DNA of 64,000 bases from Sinohyriopsis cumingii (GCA_028554795.2 CM068828.1:15738814-15802813), one strand, 5' to 3'. Counted from the first letter of the stretch, positions 1 through 10,316 are shown. The notes: a model not told the origin generated them from the letters alone. Numbers and translations: made by a program.

Positions 1-1023
1 CCACCAATACATATATAAAAGAAGTCGTATATAAAGTTAACCGCGCTAGCTTACGACCACGTAATATATCCTCACTCCATTTTCCAACATATACAGAACT
101 ATATGGTATCGATTGGCTCGCTCACTTTTGGTAATATAGTTTTATTTTTATGTTAGCGGTATTAAGTCTGACTATAGTCGCGAACACCTCAATTTAACAA
201 ATGCTATCCCCTCTTTGAGATTTAAAAATGCACAAGGAGGTTTGTGCCATTCAACAAGTGCCTAACTAATGTAGTTTTCTTCTGATTGGTTTAGCACAGT
301 ACAGAGATCAATAGCAAGAGACTCTCAATGGTCATAGCTAGTCTTTAACGTTGTAGATATTATTGGGTACGTGGCTACCTTTTAACAGCTGCTTTTTATT
401 TATAGCACCGATATCCATTATTTTTCTGTCGTCATAATCATCGACATAATCGTCGGTTTCGTGAACATGTTTTATCATCCGATCTCTGATTCCACAAGGA
501 ACACCATTCAGCACCGTAAAAGTTCATAAATACATTTTTGAGAACGATCGTTTATATCAAATCATTTTTGTTCACGTAACTAACCAGATACTTCTTTTAG
601 TATTTCTATCATTAGGGGTTTGATTTTTTTTGTTGATTTTTTTGTTTTTGTGGGGGGGGGGGGATATTTTCTCTCAGAATTTTCAACGTTTATCATATAG
701 AATTTTATTATATCGGTTAATATTTAATTGTTATGCTTTTGAACAAACTTTTTCCAAACACACATATAACTGAACACCCGGTTTGCACGAGGGACGTGAT
801 AGGTTTTTGCAGAAATGGACTCTGTGCGAGCTTATAAATATTGCTATGATACCGGCACATTCGAGCCAACACGAGTGTATCAAAATTGTTACTATGGCAA
901 GCCAGCAACTACACACAATAACGCGCAACTACAATACTACCGCTTCAGGGTAGGGTGGTACAATGGTTTCTGCTTGTAACGATGTCATTTGATGTATATT
1001 TTGTCGATGCAGAACACGAACAA

Positions 1024-1215
1024 TATCAGTTCATGAACATTGTATGTTATGTTGTAAGGAACACCTACAACATCAGTTCATGAACATTGTATGTTATGTT
1101 GCAAGGAACACCTAAAACATCAGTTCATGAACATCTCATATTATATTTTAACAGAACACCTGACAATGTCCGTTTATGAATATCATAGAATATATCGTAA
1201 CAGAAACCATAATAC
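1024..1215. repeat. 47-bp tandem repeat, about 3 good plus 1-2 decayed copies
   Basis: The word ATCAGTTCATGAACAT recurs at 1025, 1072 and 1119, an exact 47-bp period. Each copy continues into a TGTATGTTATGTTG segment and an AGGAACACCTA segment. A fourth copy near 1165 is recognisable but diverged. This is a short minisatellite with no coding potential. Confidence 0.85.
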
Positions 1216-3095
1216 CAGTTTGGAAATAAATTGTACAAACCTTCGATTTGAGCATAGTCCAGTATGGTGACTGCAGTAAGAAATCGTATCCAAAATTATA
1301 AAAATTCCAGACTGTGAAATTAATTACTAGATTGTATGAAACTTTTCCATGGATTCCAGCTCAAAATGATAACCATTTCAGACAGTAATTCCTAATTACG
1401 TGGGTGTCCCAGTAGTTTAACAGACTAAGAAAACGTCTTAGCACACGACGTACAACTGAAATACCATTTTCGTTTCAAACAGGAATGTGATTTGGCATCT
1501 TTTCACTCTTAGATTATTGAAAAAGATAGTATTCCCCAACCAAGCGTAGCATTTTTAAGTCATTAGTTTGGAAACAGATTGTTGCATTTGGTCCAACCAT
1601 TTAGCTCATATACATAACTATTGAGGAAAATGTCGATTTCGAACCTTTTTTTTACCACCAACAAAAATCCCCAAGACACATATGACTTTAAGGATAATAG
1701 AGGATAATAGAAGGCTAGTGACGTCCTATATTGATATAAAAACCTTAAAAAAATTAACTTAAAATGAATAGTGTTGTAAGATTCTCTAGTTGTAATAAAT
1801 GACATTACTTTTAAAAGGATCACCCACTAACATAAAAGTGATGATCTTATCTTGAGGTCTTTGAATATTTAAAACGTAAGTAAGAAACAGTTAACCAGTA
1901 ACAGTCTCTATACATTAAAGTTAATGCACATATGAGGTATGTAGGCAGTACTAGCAAAAGGTCCAGTATCCAAGAAATATTCTGTCCAATCGCCATCTAC
2001 CTTCTATAATTGTAGGCAATAAACTCGATGAACAACATATCAAGGGCAATATAAAAGCAGTGGTTAGAGTTTTTAGATTACATTTTAGCATATACAATAC
2101 TAATGAAGTGAATTAAGTGAACCAGTTTCTTATTTCTTAAGTTTTTTTTTCTTCTTCTAAACTCAGTTAGATTTTAACCCACATTTCCATGCCTTTACAA
2201 AATCAGAGAGCTTTGTTACTTTTCTGTGAAAATCATTAAAAGAGGCATTGCTTTACAAGCATAGGCATATGAAGAGTCTGATATATGGTAATCAAATATT
2301 GTCAGACAACGTTTGTTCATTTAAAGAAATGGACATGCAATCAGGCGAAGGAATCTATTCTCCCTTAAAGGATTTTGACTCGCTAATTTATATCAGTTTA
2401 TTACTGTTTTCCCCTTAAGTTAAAGGCAAACAACACAAAGTTTAAAACAATTCCTGGGCCGTTTTGTCTATTGAAGAAGTGTTAAAATGAGTTCCCAGAC
2501 TCTCAGGAACAAGACATTTTATGAGTTCCTAAAGCAAAAGAAAACAAGACATTTTGATTCCTGGAGAGAGTGATTGGACGTTCCAAATGACAAAACTGCT
2601 AGAAGAGAATCATGATTGGAATTAAAGTTTAGGAAAAGATTTGATCCATCAAGCATGCGCCATGAGAATGAATAGTTACTGAACTGCAGCTGGCTATAAT
2701 GGATAATGCACCATTATACAATGATTGTGAACAGAATGGTACGAAAGTTATAGTTCATGCTTCAGTATTAATATGTATCTTGGATTAAACTGAAATTACG
2801 TTGTATAGAACTTGCTCTAAGGTATGTAAAATTTATAATTCATTATACTCTCTTTTTTATGACAGGCATGATTTTATACCCGCATCCCCTTCCACTCTAT
2901 ATGCCAATGGGACGGACATTATTTTAATCATCAATGTTTCCAAACAAGCCCGTTACAAGAACGGCCGACCGGTAACAATCACAAATAAATGAAAATTCTT
3001 CTGGCAAATACAATTGTTCTGTCTGGTTAGAAATGTAGAATACGCTCAGACAAACGATTCAATACAAATTACGCATAATTATGTAGCTCTTAAAC

Positions 3096-3296
3096 TATAT
3101 GAGGCCACATTCTTAGCCAGTCTGACTGGTCCATATCCTTTAGTCAAGTGGTGAAGTGTGACTGACTGCCTACACAGAAGACGAGTGTTTAAATCTTAGT
3201 GGCAGCTACCAGGGATGCAGAGTGTTTTGGTGACTCCTGTTAGACATATTTGTCATTGGCTAAATGAGCCTTGTTATTAAAAACATTCACGTATAA

Positions 3297-3300
<4 letters not shown>
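3096..3300 (+). repeat. Degenerate tRNA-derived SINE ending at a (TA)n tract
   Basis: The stretch has a tRNA-like head. A box-A-like TAGTCAAGTGGTGAAG lies near 3142, and a box-B-like GTGTTTAAATC lies near 3187, at the spacing of a tRNA-derived pol III promoter. The body runs into the microsatellite at 3301, which may have grown from the SINE tail. Target-site duplications were not resolved, so boundaries are approximate and the family is unknown. Confidence 0.45.

Positions 3301-3390
<90 letters not shown>
3301..3390. repeat. (AT)45 microsatellite
   Basis: An uninterrupted AT dinucleotide run of 90 bp. Any Tyr-Ile open frame across it is an artefact of the repeat. Confidence 0.97.
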
Positions 3391-3394
<4 letters not shown>

Positions 3395-4089
3395 TATTGA
3401 AGCGAAAATCTGATCTGATGCGACTTTTCATAAAGACCCTATAACGACATTAATGGAAAGAGGGTTATTTTGCAGGTAATTTAGTTCTGCTAAATTTGTA
3501 AACAGTTATCTGCATAGTTATCTGCAAAGCGAAATGTCTGCAAAACATTGCTGAAAGTTATAAACTGATATAATAGTGGCTGGTGTACAGTACCTTAAAA
3601 CCGAAACACTACGAATATGACAGGATCAGAAGCAGACGATTGTGGCACTGCAAATATTGACCACTATACAGTTTTATAAGAGTGGACTCAATCAATACCA
3701 GTATTAATTTATTGTACAATAGTTCATTTCTTTACTTTTAGGTCTGGAATACGAAGCTGCTCAAATACAAGTTTATGGACAATGCCACCATTGACATGGA
3801 TAATATATCACAGAGTACACGGAAAAAGTATGCTCTATTTGAGAACAGGGGAAGAAAAAAGGAAATATTTTAGAAACCAGGATATCTTTAGTTAGAGGTT
3901 ATCCATACACTACCAATGTGTAGAGTATAAATTATTAATGCCATGAAGGGAAAATTAGCTGATCGTTTAGCTCTACTGACCAAAAGAGTTTATGGAATGG
4001 TCTTCTCGCAATTATTTTGCACCAACATTTATCCCTGCTAAGACTTCACCACTTTTAGGATTGACACGAAATATCATATACACAATTAT

Positions 4090-4640
4090 CCCATGATCTA
4101 GTTGGTTCTAAATTAATATGGTGCCGCTCAAGACATCCAATTTCTTGAAAAGAGTGTTATTGCTACTCATCCCGAAATGATGCTCATATCAATATTGGGT
4201 ATTCACTGAAAAAAACGTTTTACGGCGTCCTTCTGATCTTTGTACCAATCTGATGTCCAATATGGCTGCCATAATAGCCATCTTGAGAATCTTATCGCTT
4301 CTCCATCTCAACAGAAAATCATATTCATCAACGATTACCACCAGAGCACTGGTTGGTTCTACATAAAAATGGCTACCGGCTGATGTCTAAGTAACCGTCT
4401 TGAAATTATTTGTTATTGCTACTTCACCTAAATTAACTTATGCAAACTGACTTGCAATAAAGCCACCAAAATATTGTTATCTCTACCCCACCCAAAGGAA
4501 CCAAAATATTTAATGATAATGATACTTTGTCGATCCTAAATGAAAACAGTGCCACCCCAACATTCAATATGTCAACCACAACAGCTAATTTGACTATCTT
4601 GTTATCGCTGCAGAATGTTAGTGATAGTTTAAAACTCAGC
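4090..4640. repeat. Degenerate long-period repeats
   Basis: Two segments, starting near 4102 and 4349, share GTTGGTTCTA, then AT-rich words, then ATGG, a CATC/GTCT word, CTTGAAA and TTGTTATTGCTACT in the same order about 245 bp apart. Intervening segments (about 4240 and 4560) look like further decayed units with ATGGCTGCC and CTTGTTATCGCT words. Boundaries and copy number are uncertain. Confidence 0.35.
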
Positions 4641-5098
4641 AGTTGAAGGAATAAATGGACTTATTTTGAATTCCTGAAAATTCGTTTCGATTCTTTTTTG
4701 TGTATATATTTTAGAATCACTTTTGACAAGTTATTTTCAAAGAACTTTGCCCTACAGATTTAGCTACCATTGCACCAAATATAAATATTGCAAAGCTAAG
4801 TGTAGCCTGTCGTAGAATCCTATAACAGTGTTAGGCATTGCTGTTTGTATGCAGTGGTATGAAACATATTAAGATATATAGCAGGTACTATTTCAGTCTA
4901 AATGTCTGTTAATAAAGGTTTTTCTTTCTTGAGCTAACCAAACCCGTTTGAGTTAGTTTTGCCTCTATACTCTTCTCGTATGTGATGCAATATGATAAAG
5001 GTATCTCTATATCTTTCTCTCAGTCTTTAAACTTTTTTATTCAGGAACATAAGTCTGATCTTGCCACACATTTGTTTCCAGAACATAACCCCAAAAGT

Positions 5099-5480
5099 AG
5101 TGTAGTGGGGCACTATAGCGACAATTGGATTTCTGTGTTAAAATGGGGGGTGGGGGTGTACCCTGGCGACAAGGGGAATTTAACATGGGTAAATTTAACA
5201 TGGGTGGGCCTATAGAGCGACAAAAAATACTGGGCCAGTACAGCGACAAGGGTATGGGTCTGTTTAGCGACAATTAGAATTGACGTCATGGTACTGGCCA
5301 CTAGTAACAAGGGGATGACCTTAATCGGACCAAACAGCGGGAAAAAAACTAGAACGCTTGGCAGGACTGACATAGAACTGGATAGACATAGACATATACA
5401 TAAGGACGTAACAAATTTTTAGGCAAGAGAGCAAATTTTTGCGAGGCAATGTAGTGGCCCTGAAAAGAACCTTTGGGTTA
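5099..5480 (+). repeat. Element A left terminal inverted repeat
   Basis: Matches the inverse complement of the right end with scattered mismatches. Shared blocks include CTATAGAGC, GGGTATGGGTCTGTTTA, TTGACGTCATGGTACTGG, CTTGGCAGGAC and GGCAAGAGAGCAAAT. At its inner edge it contains a histone-type stem-loop on the minus strand (5456-5471). Confidence 0.9.
5456..5471 (-). terminator. Histone-mRNA-type 3' stem-loop SL1
   Basis: On the minus strand this reads GGTTCTTTTCAGGGCC: a 6-bp stem (two G-C, two U-G, one C-G, one U-A) and a UUUC loop. That fits the metazoan replication-dependent histone consensus GGYYYUHHUHARRRCC. The upstream flank is CCCAAA and the downstream flank ACTACA, close to the canonical CCAAA and ACCCA. 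The purine box downstream (GCAAAAATTTG) is weak. It lies 126 nt beyond the stop of the small gene at 5597-5875 and inside the left TIR. Confidence 0.75.
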
Positions 5481-5596
5481 CTTTTTCTTCTAATTTCTTC
5501 CTTGTCTTTTGATTTGCAACAGCACCTTATCTTCCCTATCACATTCTTCTTTTTCTTCTACTATTTTATCCTCCTCCTCCTCTTCTTCCTTTTCCA

Positions 5597-5875
5597 CTAT
5601 CTCTTCATTTTTCTTTTTTCATTTTCCTCTTCTTTTTCAATCTTAGCATTCCATACTCTCACATGTTCTTTCTCCTCTATATCTTCCTTTTCCTCCTTTT
5701 CCTTTTTAATCAGCTCCTTTACTATATCTTTGCCTTTCTTGAAATTATTTAACTCCATCTTCACACGATGTACGCTATAGAACCCATAATAATCCTTCAC
5801 CATCATTTCCTCCAACATCCCAAGCGTATCTAGTACCTCCTCCAATTTCATCATCTTCTCCATGTTGATGGCCAT
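5597..5875 (-). CDS. Small Lys/Glu-rich helical protein (cassette gene 1)
   Basis: An intact 92-residue frame, unlike most of the element. The first 30 residues are Met/Leu/Glu-rich (MEKMMKLEEVLDTLGMLEEM) and the last 40 are nearly all Lys, Glu and Arg, predicting a charged helix or coiled coil. No family was recognised. A promoter-like block lies directly upstream (5881-5928) and a histone-type stem-loop downstream (5456-5471). The same arrangement recurs at genes 2 and 3, whose N-termini are also short, Leu-rich and charged, so these look like paralogues. A DNA- or virion-associated charged protein is possible but is inference only. The complementary Phe/Ser-rich frame is a shadow. Confidence 0.6.
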   Translation of the reverse strand: MAINMEKMMKLEEVLDTLGMLEEMMVKDYYGFYSVHRVKMELNNFKKGKDIVKELIKKEKEEKEDIEEKEHVRVWNAKIEKEEENEKRKMKR

Positions 5876-5880
5876 CTTCG

Positions 5881-5928
5881 TTTTATTCCGTGTAGAATGG
5901 CGCGAATGATGACGTAAAGGAAAACATC
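5881..5928 (-). promoter_or_regulatory. Shared promoter-like block P1
   Basis: Read on the minus strand it starts GATGTTTTCC, continues through TTACGTCATC and CGCGCC, and ends in GGAATAAAACGAAG just before the start codon of cassette gene 1. The same word order occurs upstream of genes 2 (7201-7249) and 3 (7999-8042): GATGTTTTC, CGTC, a CGC word, then an AATAYAAA box and CGAA. Confidence 0.55.
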
Positions 5929-5998
5929 CCTTACACTCACTTCACATATTACCTACTATTCACACATAAGGGAAGGGGAAAAAACCACAACATCTACA

Positions 5999-6470
5999 AT
6001 CCACACAAATGTACGCGAACGCATACAAACACACTCTAATATCCACACACACGGGAAGGAGAAAGAGCAAACGCCAAATATGCTATCCACACAAGGGAAG
6101 GAGAAAAAAAAACAACAAACCAAATAAACTATCAACACACATGAAGGAGCAAAAATGAAACCCATTATCTAATATCCACACACGGGAAGAGGAGAAAAAA
6201 ACCACTATCTACTATCCACACACGGGAAGGAGCAAAAAAACAAACCCCAAATCTACTATCCACACACGGAAAGAGAACAAAACCACAATACCTACCATCC
6301 ACACAAACGTAAGCGAACGCATACAAACACACAGTCTACTATCCACACATGGGAAGAGGAAAAAAAAACCTCAAATATACTATCCACACAGGGGAAGGAG
6401 AAAAAACAAACCCAAAATATACTATCCACACAAAGTACGCACACGCATAAAAACACACATACACACAAAC
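5999..6470. repeat. Minisatellite of about 42 bp between cassette genes 1 and 2
   Basis: About 11 imperfect copies built around TATCCACACACGGGAAGGAG plus an A-rich and CAAAC segment. Copies start near 5999, 6032, 6081, 6129, 6175, 6213, 6260, 6297, 6339, 6381 and 6424, with a period of about 33-48 bp. It ends in CACA-rich sequence near 6500. The Val/Cys-rich frames across it are repeat artefacts. Confidence 0.85.
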
Positions 6471-6602
6471 GTACACGCACGCACACAAACACACAAACAC
6501 AGACATACACATGTCAGGAAAGGAGTCTGTGTTTATAATCACACTGCTCCACATTCACACTAACTGGCAACTTGAATAGTTTCTTTTTCTAGAGATCTGG
6601 GT

Positions 6603-6618
6603 AGCCCTGAGAAGGACT
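6603..6618 (-). terminator. Histone-mRNA-type 3' stem-loop SL2
   Basis: Minus-strand AGTCCTTCTCAGGGCT: six paired positions (A-U, G-C, U-G, C-G, C-G, U-A) and a UCUC loop. It is followed immediately by ACCCA, exactly the canonical 3' flank. About 13 nt further on is AGAAAAAGAAA, a good histone downstream element able to pair with U7 snRNA. It terminates cassette gene 2. Confidence 0.75.
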
Positions 6619-7151
6619 GGTTTTTTGTCGAACTCGAAATGAACCTCTCTTAATGGTGGCAACTCCCTGGTCTGGCGCCACAGACACGTCGCCGGCTCCA
6701 GCCCTGCTTTCAACTGATGCGTGTGGTTGGGAGCGCAGAGGGAGGTTGATTGGTTCCACTACCCCACTCCTTCGTTTGAGGGATAGTGAACATTTTGTTG
6801 TTGTTGTTCCCTCTGTCTTCTGTGCCAAACTCGGGGATAAACTGGAATCCTTGTCTCCTGTGGACGCTGTCCTGGTTGTTGTGGCTGTGGCTGCGGTTGA
6901 TGTTACTGTGGTGGTGCTGCTAATGGTTGTGGAGACGTCCTCACATCAGGCTTGACCTCACACAAAGGTTTCAGCATGAGGTAAGGAAGGATCCCTATCT
7001 TCTTTTCCTCTTATTCTTTCTTTATCCTGTCCTCCTCCTCTTCCTCAACTCTAGCTTCTTCGGCTGTGGCCTCCATAGCCAGCTCATCTTAAAGACGCCT
7101 GGCATATTCCAGGTGCATCTGGAGTTCCTTAAGCTTGGTGAGTCTGCTCAT
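6619..7151 (-). pseudogene. Cassette gene 2: charged, Gln-rich protein with stops
   Basis: The frame begins at an ATG (7149-7151) reading MSRLTKLKELQMHLEYARRL and then meets a TAA. Read through, it continues as a Glu-rich coiled-coil segment, a Gln/Pro repeat segment and an Arg-containing end. At least three in-frame stops, each one transition away from a Gln codon, suggest simple decay. Start, promoter block (7201-7249) and stem-loop end (6603-6618) match the layout of genes 1 and 3. Function unknown. Confidence 0.5.
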
Positions 7152-7200
7152 GTTGTTGCAGTTGACGGATCAACGATTGCTAGCCAGACTGACGATCGCT

Positions 7201-7249
7201 TTCGCTTTCGCTTTATATTTGTGAAGCGGGGACGTGAAGAAAAACATCC
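7201..7249 (-). promoter_or_regulatory. Shared promoter-like block P2
   Basis: On the minus strand: GGATGTTTTTCTTCACGTCC, then CCGCTTCACAAATATAAAGC, then three GCGAAA-like words. AATATAAA is a plausible TATA box about 75 nt before the cassette gene 2 start codon. It aligns word for word with P1 and P3. Confidence 0.6.
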
Positions 7250-7547
7250 ACTGTCACCAAAACGTACAAGACCCACATTACTATCCATCAAATGGAACGC
7301 GCGGACCTAAAATAAACACGCAATCACTTTTTACCTACAATCACTAGCTACAAATAAAAGCACACAGACTGTTTGACAAGTTAAGGAAACGAAGTGTTGA
7401 TAGACACACTTCCACTTCTATTTTTTATTACATAAAACAAAGAAACAAAGTGCTTATATACACACTATATTTTTTTAACGTACAGACAAACACAAATGCA
7501 CAAATTTTGCCAATTGGACTAGTATCTCTTTTCTAGAGTATTGGGAT

Positions 7548-7563
7548 AGCTCTGAAAAGGGAT
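7548..7563 (-). terminator. Decayed histone-type 3' stem-loop SL3
   Basis: Minus-strand ATCCCTTTTCAGAGCT keeps the UUUC loop and the 3' stem arm AGAGCU, but two of six pairs are mismatched. The downstream flank is ATCCCA, followed by CTCTAGAAAAGAGATAC, the best purine box of the set. It lies 31 nt past the stop of cassette gene 3. Confidence 0.6.
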
Positions 7564-7593
7564 GTTTTGTGGACGGGAAGTTATAGCAATCTT

Positions 7594-7959
7594 TTATCGT
7601 CTAAGATTGCGTCCCCGTCTGGTGGCAGGTTTTCCCACAGGATAAGGTCTGATTCTTCGGAAAGAGCAGGAGAACTCTTTCGTGTCTACACGGCAGTCGA
7701 CTAAAACAACTGTCTGGTTCCTGCTGTTGTTGCTGCTGCTCTCTCTGCTCGCTTTGCTTCTGAAGTCTTTACTTCTCGGTCAATTCTTTTTTCTCCTTCT
7801 TGATTTCCTCTCTGAAGACCTCTTCTATCAGGTCTTTGGCCACTTTCAGCATCCTGACATTCTCTCTATCTCTTCAGACTTGGGTATCAGGCTTTGCCTG
7901 TGACGATGCAAATGCAAGTAGGCTTCATTTAGTTTAGCTAAATTAGAAGGCATCTTCAT
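7594..7959 (-). pseudogene. Cassette gene 3: charged, Gln-rich protein with basic tail
   Basis: It starts at 7959 (MKMPSNLAKLNEA). A Lys/Glu-rich helical segment follows, in a shifted frame after about 7858. Then come a Gln-rich segment (from a CTG/TTG-type repeat) and a basic C-terminus ending near GKPATRRGRNLRR at the stop (7594-7596). At least one frameshift and one stop interrupt it. Promoter block upstream and histone-type stem-loop downstream as in genes 1 and 2. The basic tail would suit a nucleic-acid-binding core protein, which is inference. Confidence 0.5.
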
Positions 7960-7998
7960 AGGTTGACGAGTCAACAGTGGATGGTCAGACTGCAGACT

Positions 7999-8042
7999 GT
8001 TTCGTTTTGTATTGTTCAAGCGCGGACGCGACAGAAAACATC
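7999..8042 (-). promoter_or_regulatory. Shared promoter-like block P3
   Basis: Minus strand: GCGATGTTTTCTGTCGCGTC, then CGCGCTTGAACAATACAAAA and CGAAACAG. AATACAAA stands where P2 has AATATAAA. It lies about 40 nt upstream of the cassette gene 3 start. Confidence 0.55.
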
Positions 8043-8311
8043 GCTAAGATTTTTGTTGGGTAGGAACACTATAGAGTTTATCTTAGGGTGAGGGATAGAT
8101 TAGAAGTCAAAGATCATGTATAATGATAAAAATTGAAAACAAACGACAGACACATTTTTTCAAAACAACATTTTTATTCAAATAACTAACAACCAACAAT
8201 CAACAATAAAACAAACAAAATATTGTTGACAAGGTTGACAAGGTTGTGAAGTGAAGTTAGATTTCTATTGATGGAAGTCATTGGACCATTGATGTACGCT
8301 ACGTTTCCTAG

Positions 8312-8768
8312 CTAAAGACAAAATATAGCCATAATGGTCCAAAACCATCGATCTACTTTGTCATCGTTTCTAGAAGAGTTATGATCAAAATAAGTCACTA
8401 AATTTTCAAAGGGATATCCAAGACTGCGTTGATAAAGAAAATACAAACAATATTGTCCACATACCATGGAATCTGTGCCTTGTAATTTCGCATTATTGAA
8501 TCGTGTCGTCTGGACATTTCTTCTCACAAAGTCGATGATGTCGTCTTCCAAAGGTGGCAATGCATACGAATCAAAATACTCCATACAACCCTCTTCATGG
8601 AAGTAGACGGCTACGCAATGGGTTCCTGGGAGATGACTGTCGTCCGTATTGAGGCATGAACTTGATGGTCTTGAGGTTTGCGATTTCATCTTTAGCAAAC
8701 ACGATATAATTCCAAGACGCAGTGTACCAACTATGCTTCAAAAGGTAATAAAGTTCCCAGGTATCCAT
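8312..8768 (-). pseudogene. PRO: Adenovirus-type (Ulp1-like) cysteine protease
   Basis: In Polintons this enzyme is thought to mature virion proteins. The C-terminal 128 residues are open and contain the catalytic series: His in SHLPGTHCVAVYF (the usual Trp after His is Cys), Asp in MEYFDSY, and Cys in MVCGQYCLYFLY. The N-terminal 40 residues, from the ATG at 8768 (MDTWELYYLLKHS), lie in another frame, so there is a frameshift near 8640-8670. The family is normally about 150-200 residues, which fits 8312-8768. It directly follows the 8738-9274 gene, overlapping it slightly. Confidence 0.85.
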
Positions 8769-9274
8769 TTTTTGTTTTCTTGTTTTTTTTTTGATAGATA
8801 ATGATAAGTCACCAATTCAATCCTGACTTTTTGCTTGAAAATCTCTGACAAGTAACCTTTCCTTTTCCTTGTCTCCCCACTCTGAGGAAAGAGAGCTTCT
8901 ATGTGATGGATCTCTAGAGCCATCAATGGAGGAGAGGAATGATCATGCAGGTGATGCAACACTGCCGAGATAAGACCACAAGAGTCCTCCAGATACTCGT
9001 CCAATGTTTCGTTTTGACTCATCATCATACATTTGTCGTGTTGAAGTTGACTATCCCGATCGTTTTGACATCCATAGAAATCTTTCTTGATCAACTGCGT
9101 AATTTGTTCTACCACGTGTTTAGCAAAACAGGAGACTAAATGGTTTTGTTCTGGCCATCTGGACCTCATCACTTTGTCCTCCACGGGTCTTTTGTCGTCC
9201 ACGACTTTCACGATATCCTTCCATTCCCTTTACAAAGAGTCTCGATCATTCAAAGATGGATACGTGTCTTCCAT
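8738..9274 (-). pseudogene. Unknown Polinton gene between capsid and protease
   Basis: A long open stretch (8738-9211) encodes about 157 residues. A credible start at 9274 (MEDTYPSLNDRDSL) is separated from it by one in-frame TAA. The protein is hydrophilic, His- and Lys-containing, with no domain I recognise. Its position between the capsid fragment and the protease suggests a virion-related gene. Overlap with the protease start implies both were translated from a compact minus-strand cluster. Confidence 0.5.
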
Positions 9275-9284
9275 AGCTTCTAAT

Positions 9285-9796
9285 AGTCTAGAATGACTTC
9301 TCTAAACTGTTGATTTCTATCGTATTGTCAAATTCGGCATACAAGACGACGTTCTCCGTGTGGGGTAGACCTTCTGCAGACTGATGTTCCACACGTATCT
9401 GACCGGATTTTATAGGGTGGAAATGTCCCTCGTCACTGCCTTGGTCTGGAGTGAAATCAAATGCCCACTATGTGTAACTCCTGCATAATCGTCGCACGAA
9501 ATGCTGTGATTGCTGTTGGTCCCTAACTGTCCCATGGCTTCGTACATGGACAAGTACGACCTCAGGTAATTTTTCTGGGCAAAGTTAGGCTCGAAGGGTC
9601 TGGTACACAAAGTCTTGCCATCGCGACTGACTTCGATTTAGGACACTCTGTAGTGCTTAAATTGGAAAGGCTTTTGATCGTGGGCTCCGTTGAGTGCTGC
9701 ATTGCTAACGATGCCCACGATTAAACGTTTGGGTAACTGTCCTTGGAACAGATGATTTTCCGACTTGGAAGAAGCACAAGACTCTCTGTGCATCAT
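9285..9796 (-). pseudogene. Major capsid protein, C-terminal part only
   Basis: From MMHRESC at 9796 the translation carries hallmarks of the Polinton double-jelly-roll capsid family: a PKRLIVGIVSNAALNGA segment, then PFQFKHYRV, then a YLSMYEAMGQLGT segment and a terminal strand region. At least two stops or frameshifts interrupt it. Family members are much longer (several hundred residues). The N-terminal half is not found upstream, where the pVI-like gene ends at 9866, so most of the gene seems deleted. Confidence 0.7.
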
Positions 9797-9865
9797 TTTT
9801 CTGTCTGTGGTTTTTAATAATCAAAAACGTGTAAGTCTCGGTGGGTTCTTCTTTTCTTGGTCTTT

Positions 9866-10260
9866 CTAGCTCTGATGGTATGAAGTGCTCTTGAGGGGTG
9901 TATTCGTCGTCTCTTTCTGCCTCGTCTTTGCTGTGACGTCAGGGAAGCTAGGAATGCCTGACTCAGCAGCGTCCAGGGCATTTATCGGAGTTTCTCGTCG
10001 GCCTAAAATGTCCTTACCCGTTTGAAGCAAAACATTTTTGCCTGCTCTCATGAAAGTTTCTTTGGGGTTTTGTTTGTCGAAGAAATTCTTTGCGGTGCGT
10101 CAGCGCGACATCTTTCAAGGCATGCAATGTTCGTGTCACCATCGGTTTCAAAACGGGGGCCACAGAACGAAACGCCGATTTCAACATATCTCCCAAACCA
10201 TGTCCTCGCTGTCGAACGACTACTTGGTACACAGGATACATGACTTACGAGTCGTTAGAG
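9866..10260 (-). pseudogene. pVI-like minor virion protein
   Basis: The N-terminus carries QRGHGLGDMLKSAFRSVAPV, a Gly-rich turn followed by an amphipathic helix. This is the signature of adenovirus pVI/pX-like membrane-active proteins found in Polintons. A Lys/Arg-rich middle and a C-terminal segment (GKDILGRRETPINALDAA) follow in a second frame, with a frameshift near 10040. It lies between the penton-like gene and the capsid fragment, the usual virion-gene neighbourhood. Confidence 0.65.
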
Positions 10261-10316
10261 AACCGTTTTCGAAAATGGAGTATCACTGTGACTTTCCCTT
10301 TGGTGAAAGTAATACT

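Larger units (their letters stand above)
1..5098. other. Gene-poor flank left of Element A
   Basis: AT-rich DNA with no coding region I can support. Open frames here are short, low in complexity or cross repeats. Recognisable contents are a 47-bp tandem array (1024-1215), a degenerate tRNA-SINE (about 3096-3300), an (AT)45 tract (3301-3390) and weak long-period repeats (about 4090-4640). No splice-bounded exon of a known protein was recognised. Confidence 0.6.

Noticed and set aside
3240-3431. Open frame with a long Tyr-Ile repeat
   Set aside because: It is a translation of the (AT)45 microsatellite; the flanks are not coding-like. The same applies to frames over 44744-44999, 50940-51189 and 62399-62474.
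5439-5780. 113-residue Phe/Ser/Leu-rich plus-strand frame
   Set aside because: Complement of the Lys/Glu-rich minus-strand gene 1; composition is that of an antisense shadow.
5999-6470. CRISPR-like array of spaced repeats
   Set aside because: Units are contiguous and imperfect with no unique spacers, and the DNA is eukaryotic.
5956-6554. Cys/Val-rich minus-strand frames
   Set aside because: They cross the minisatellite and the CACA-rich stretch and reflect the repeat unit only.
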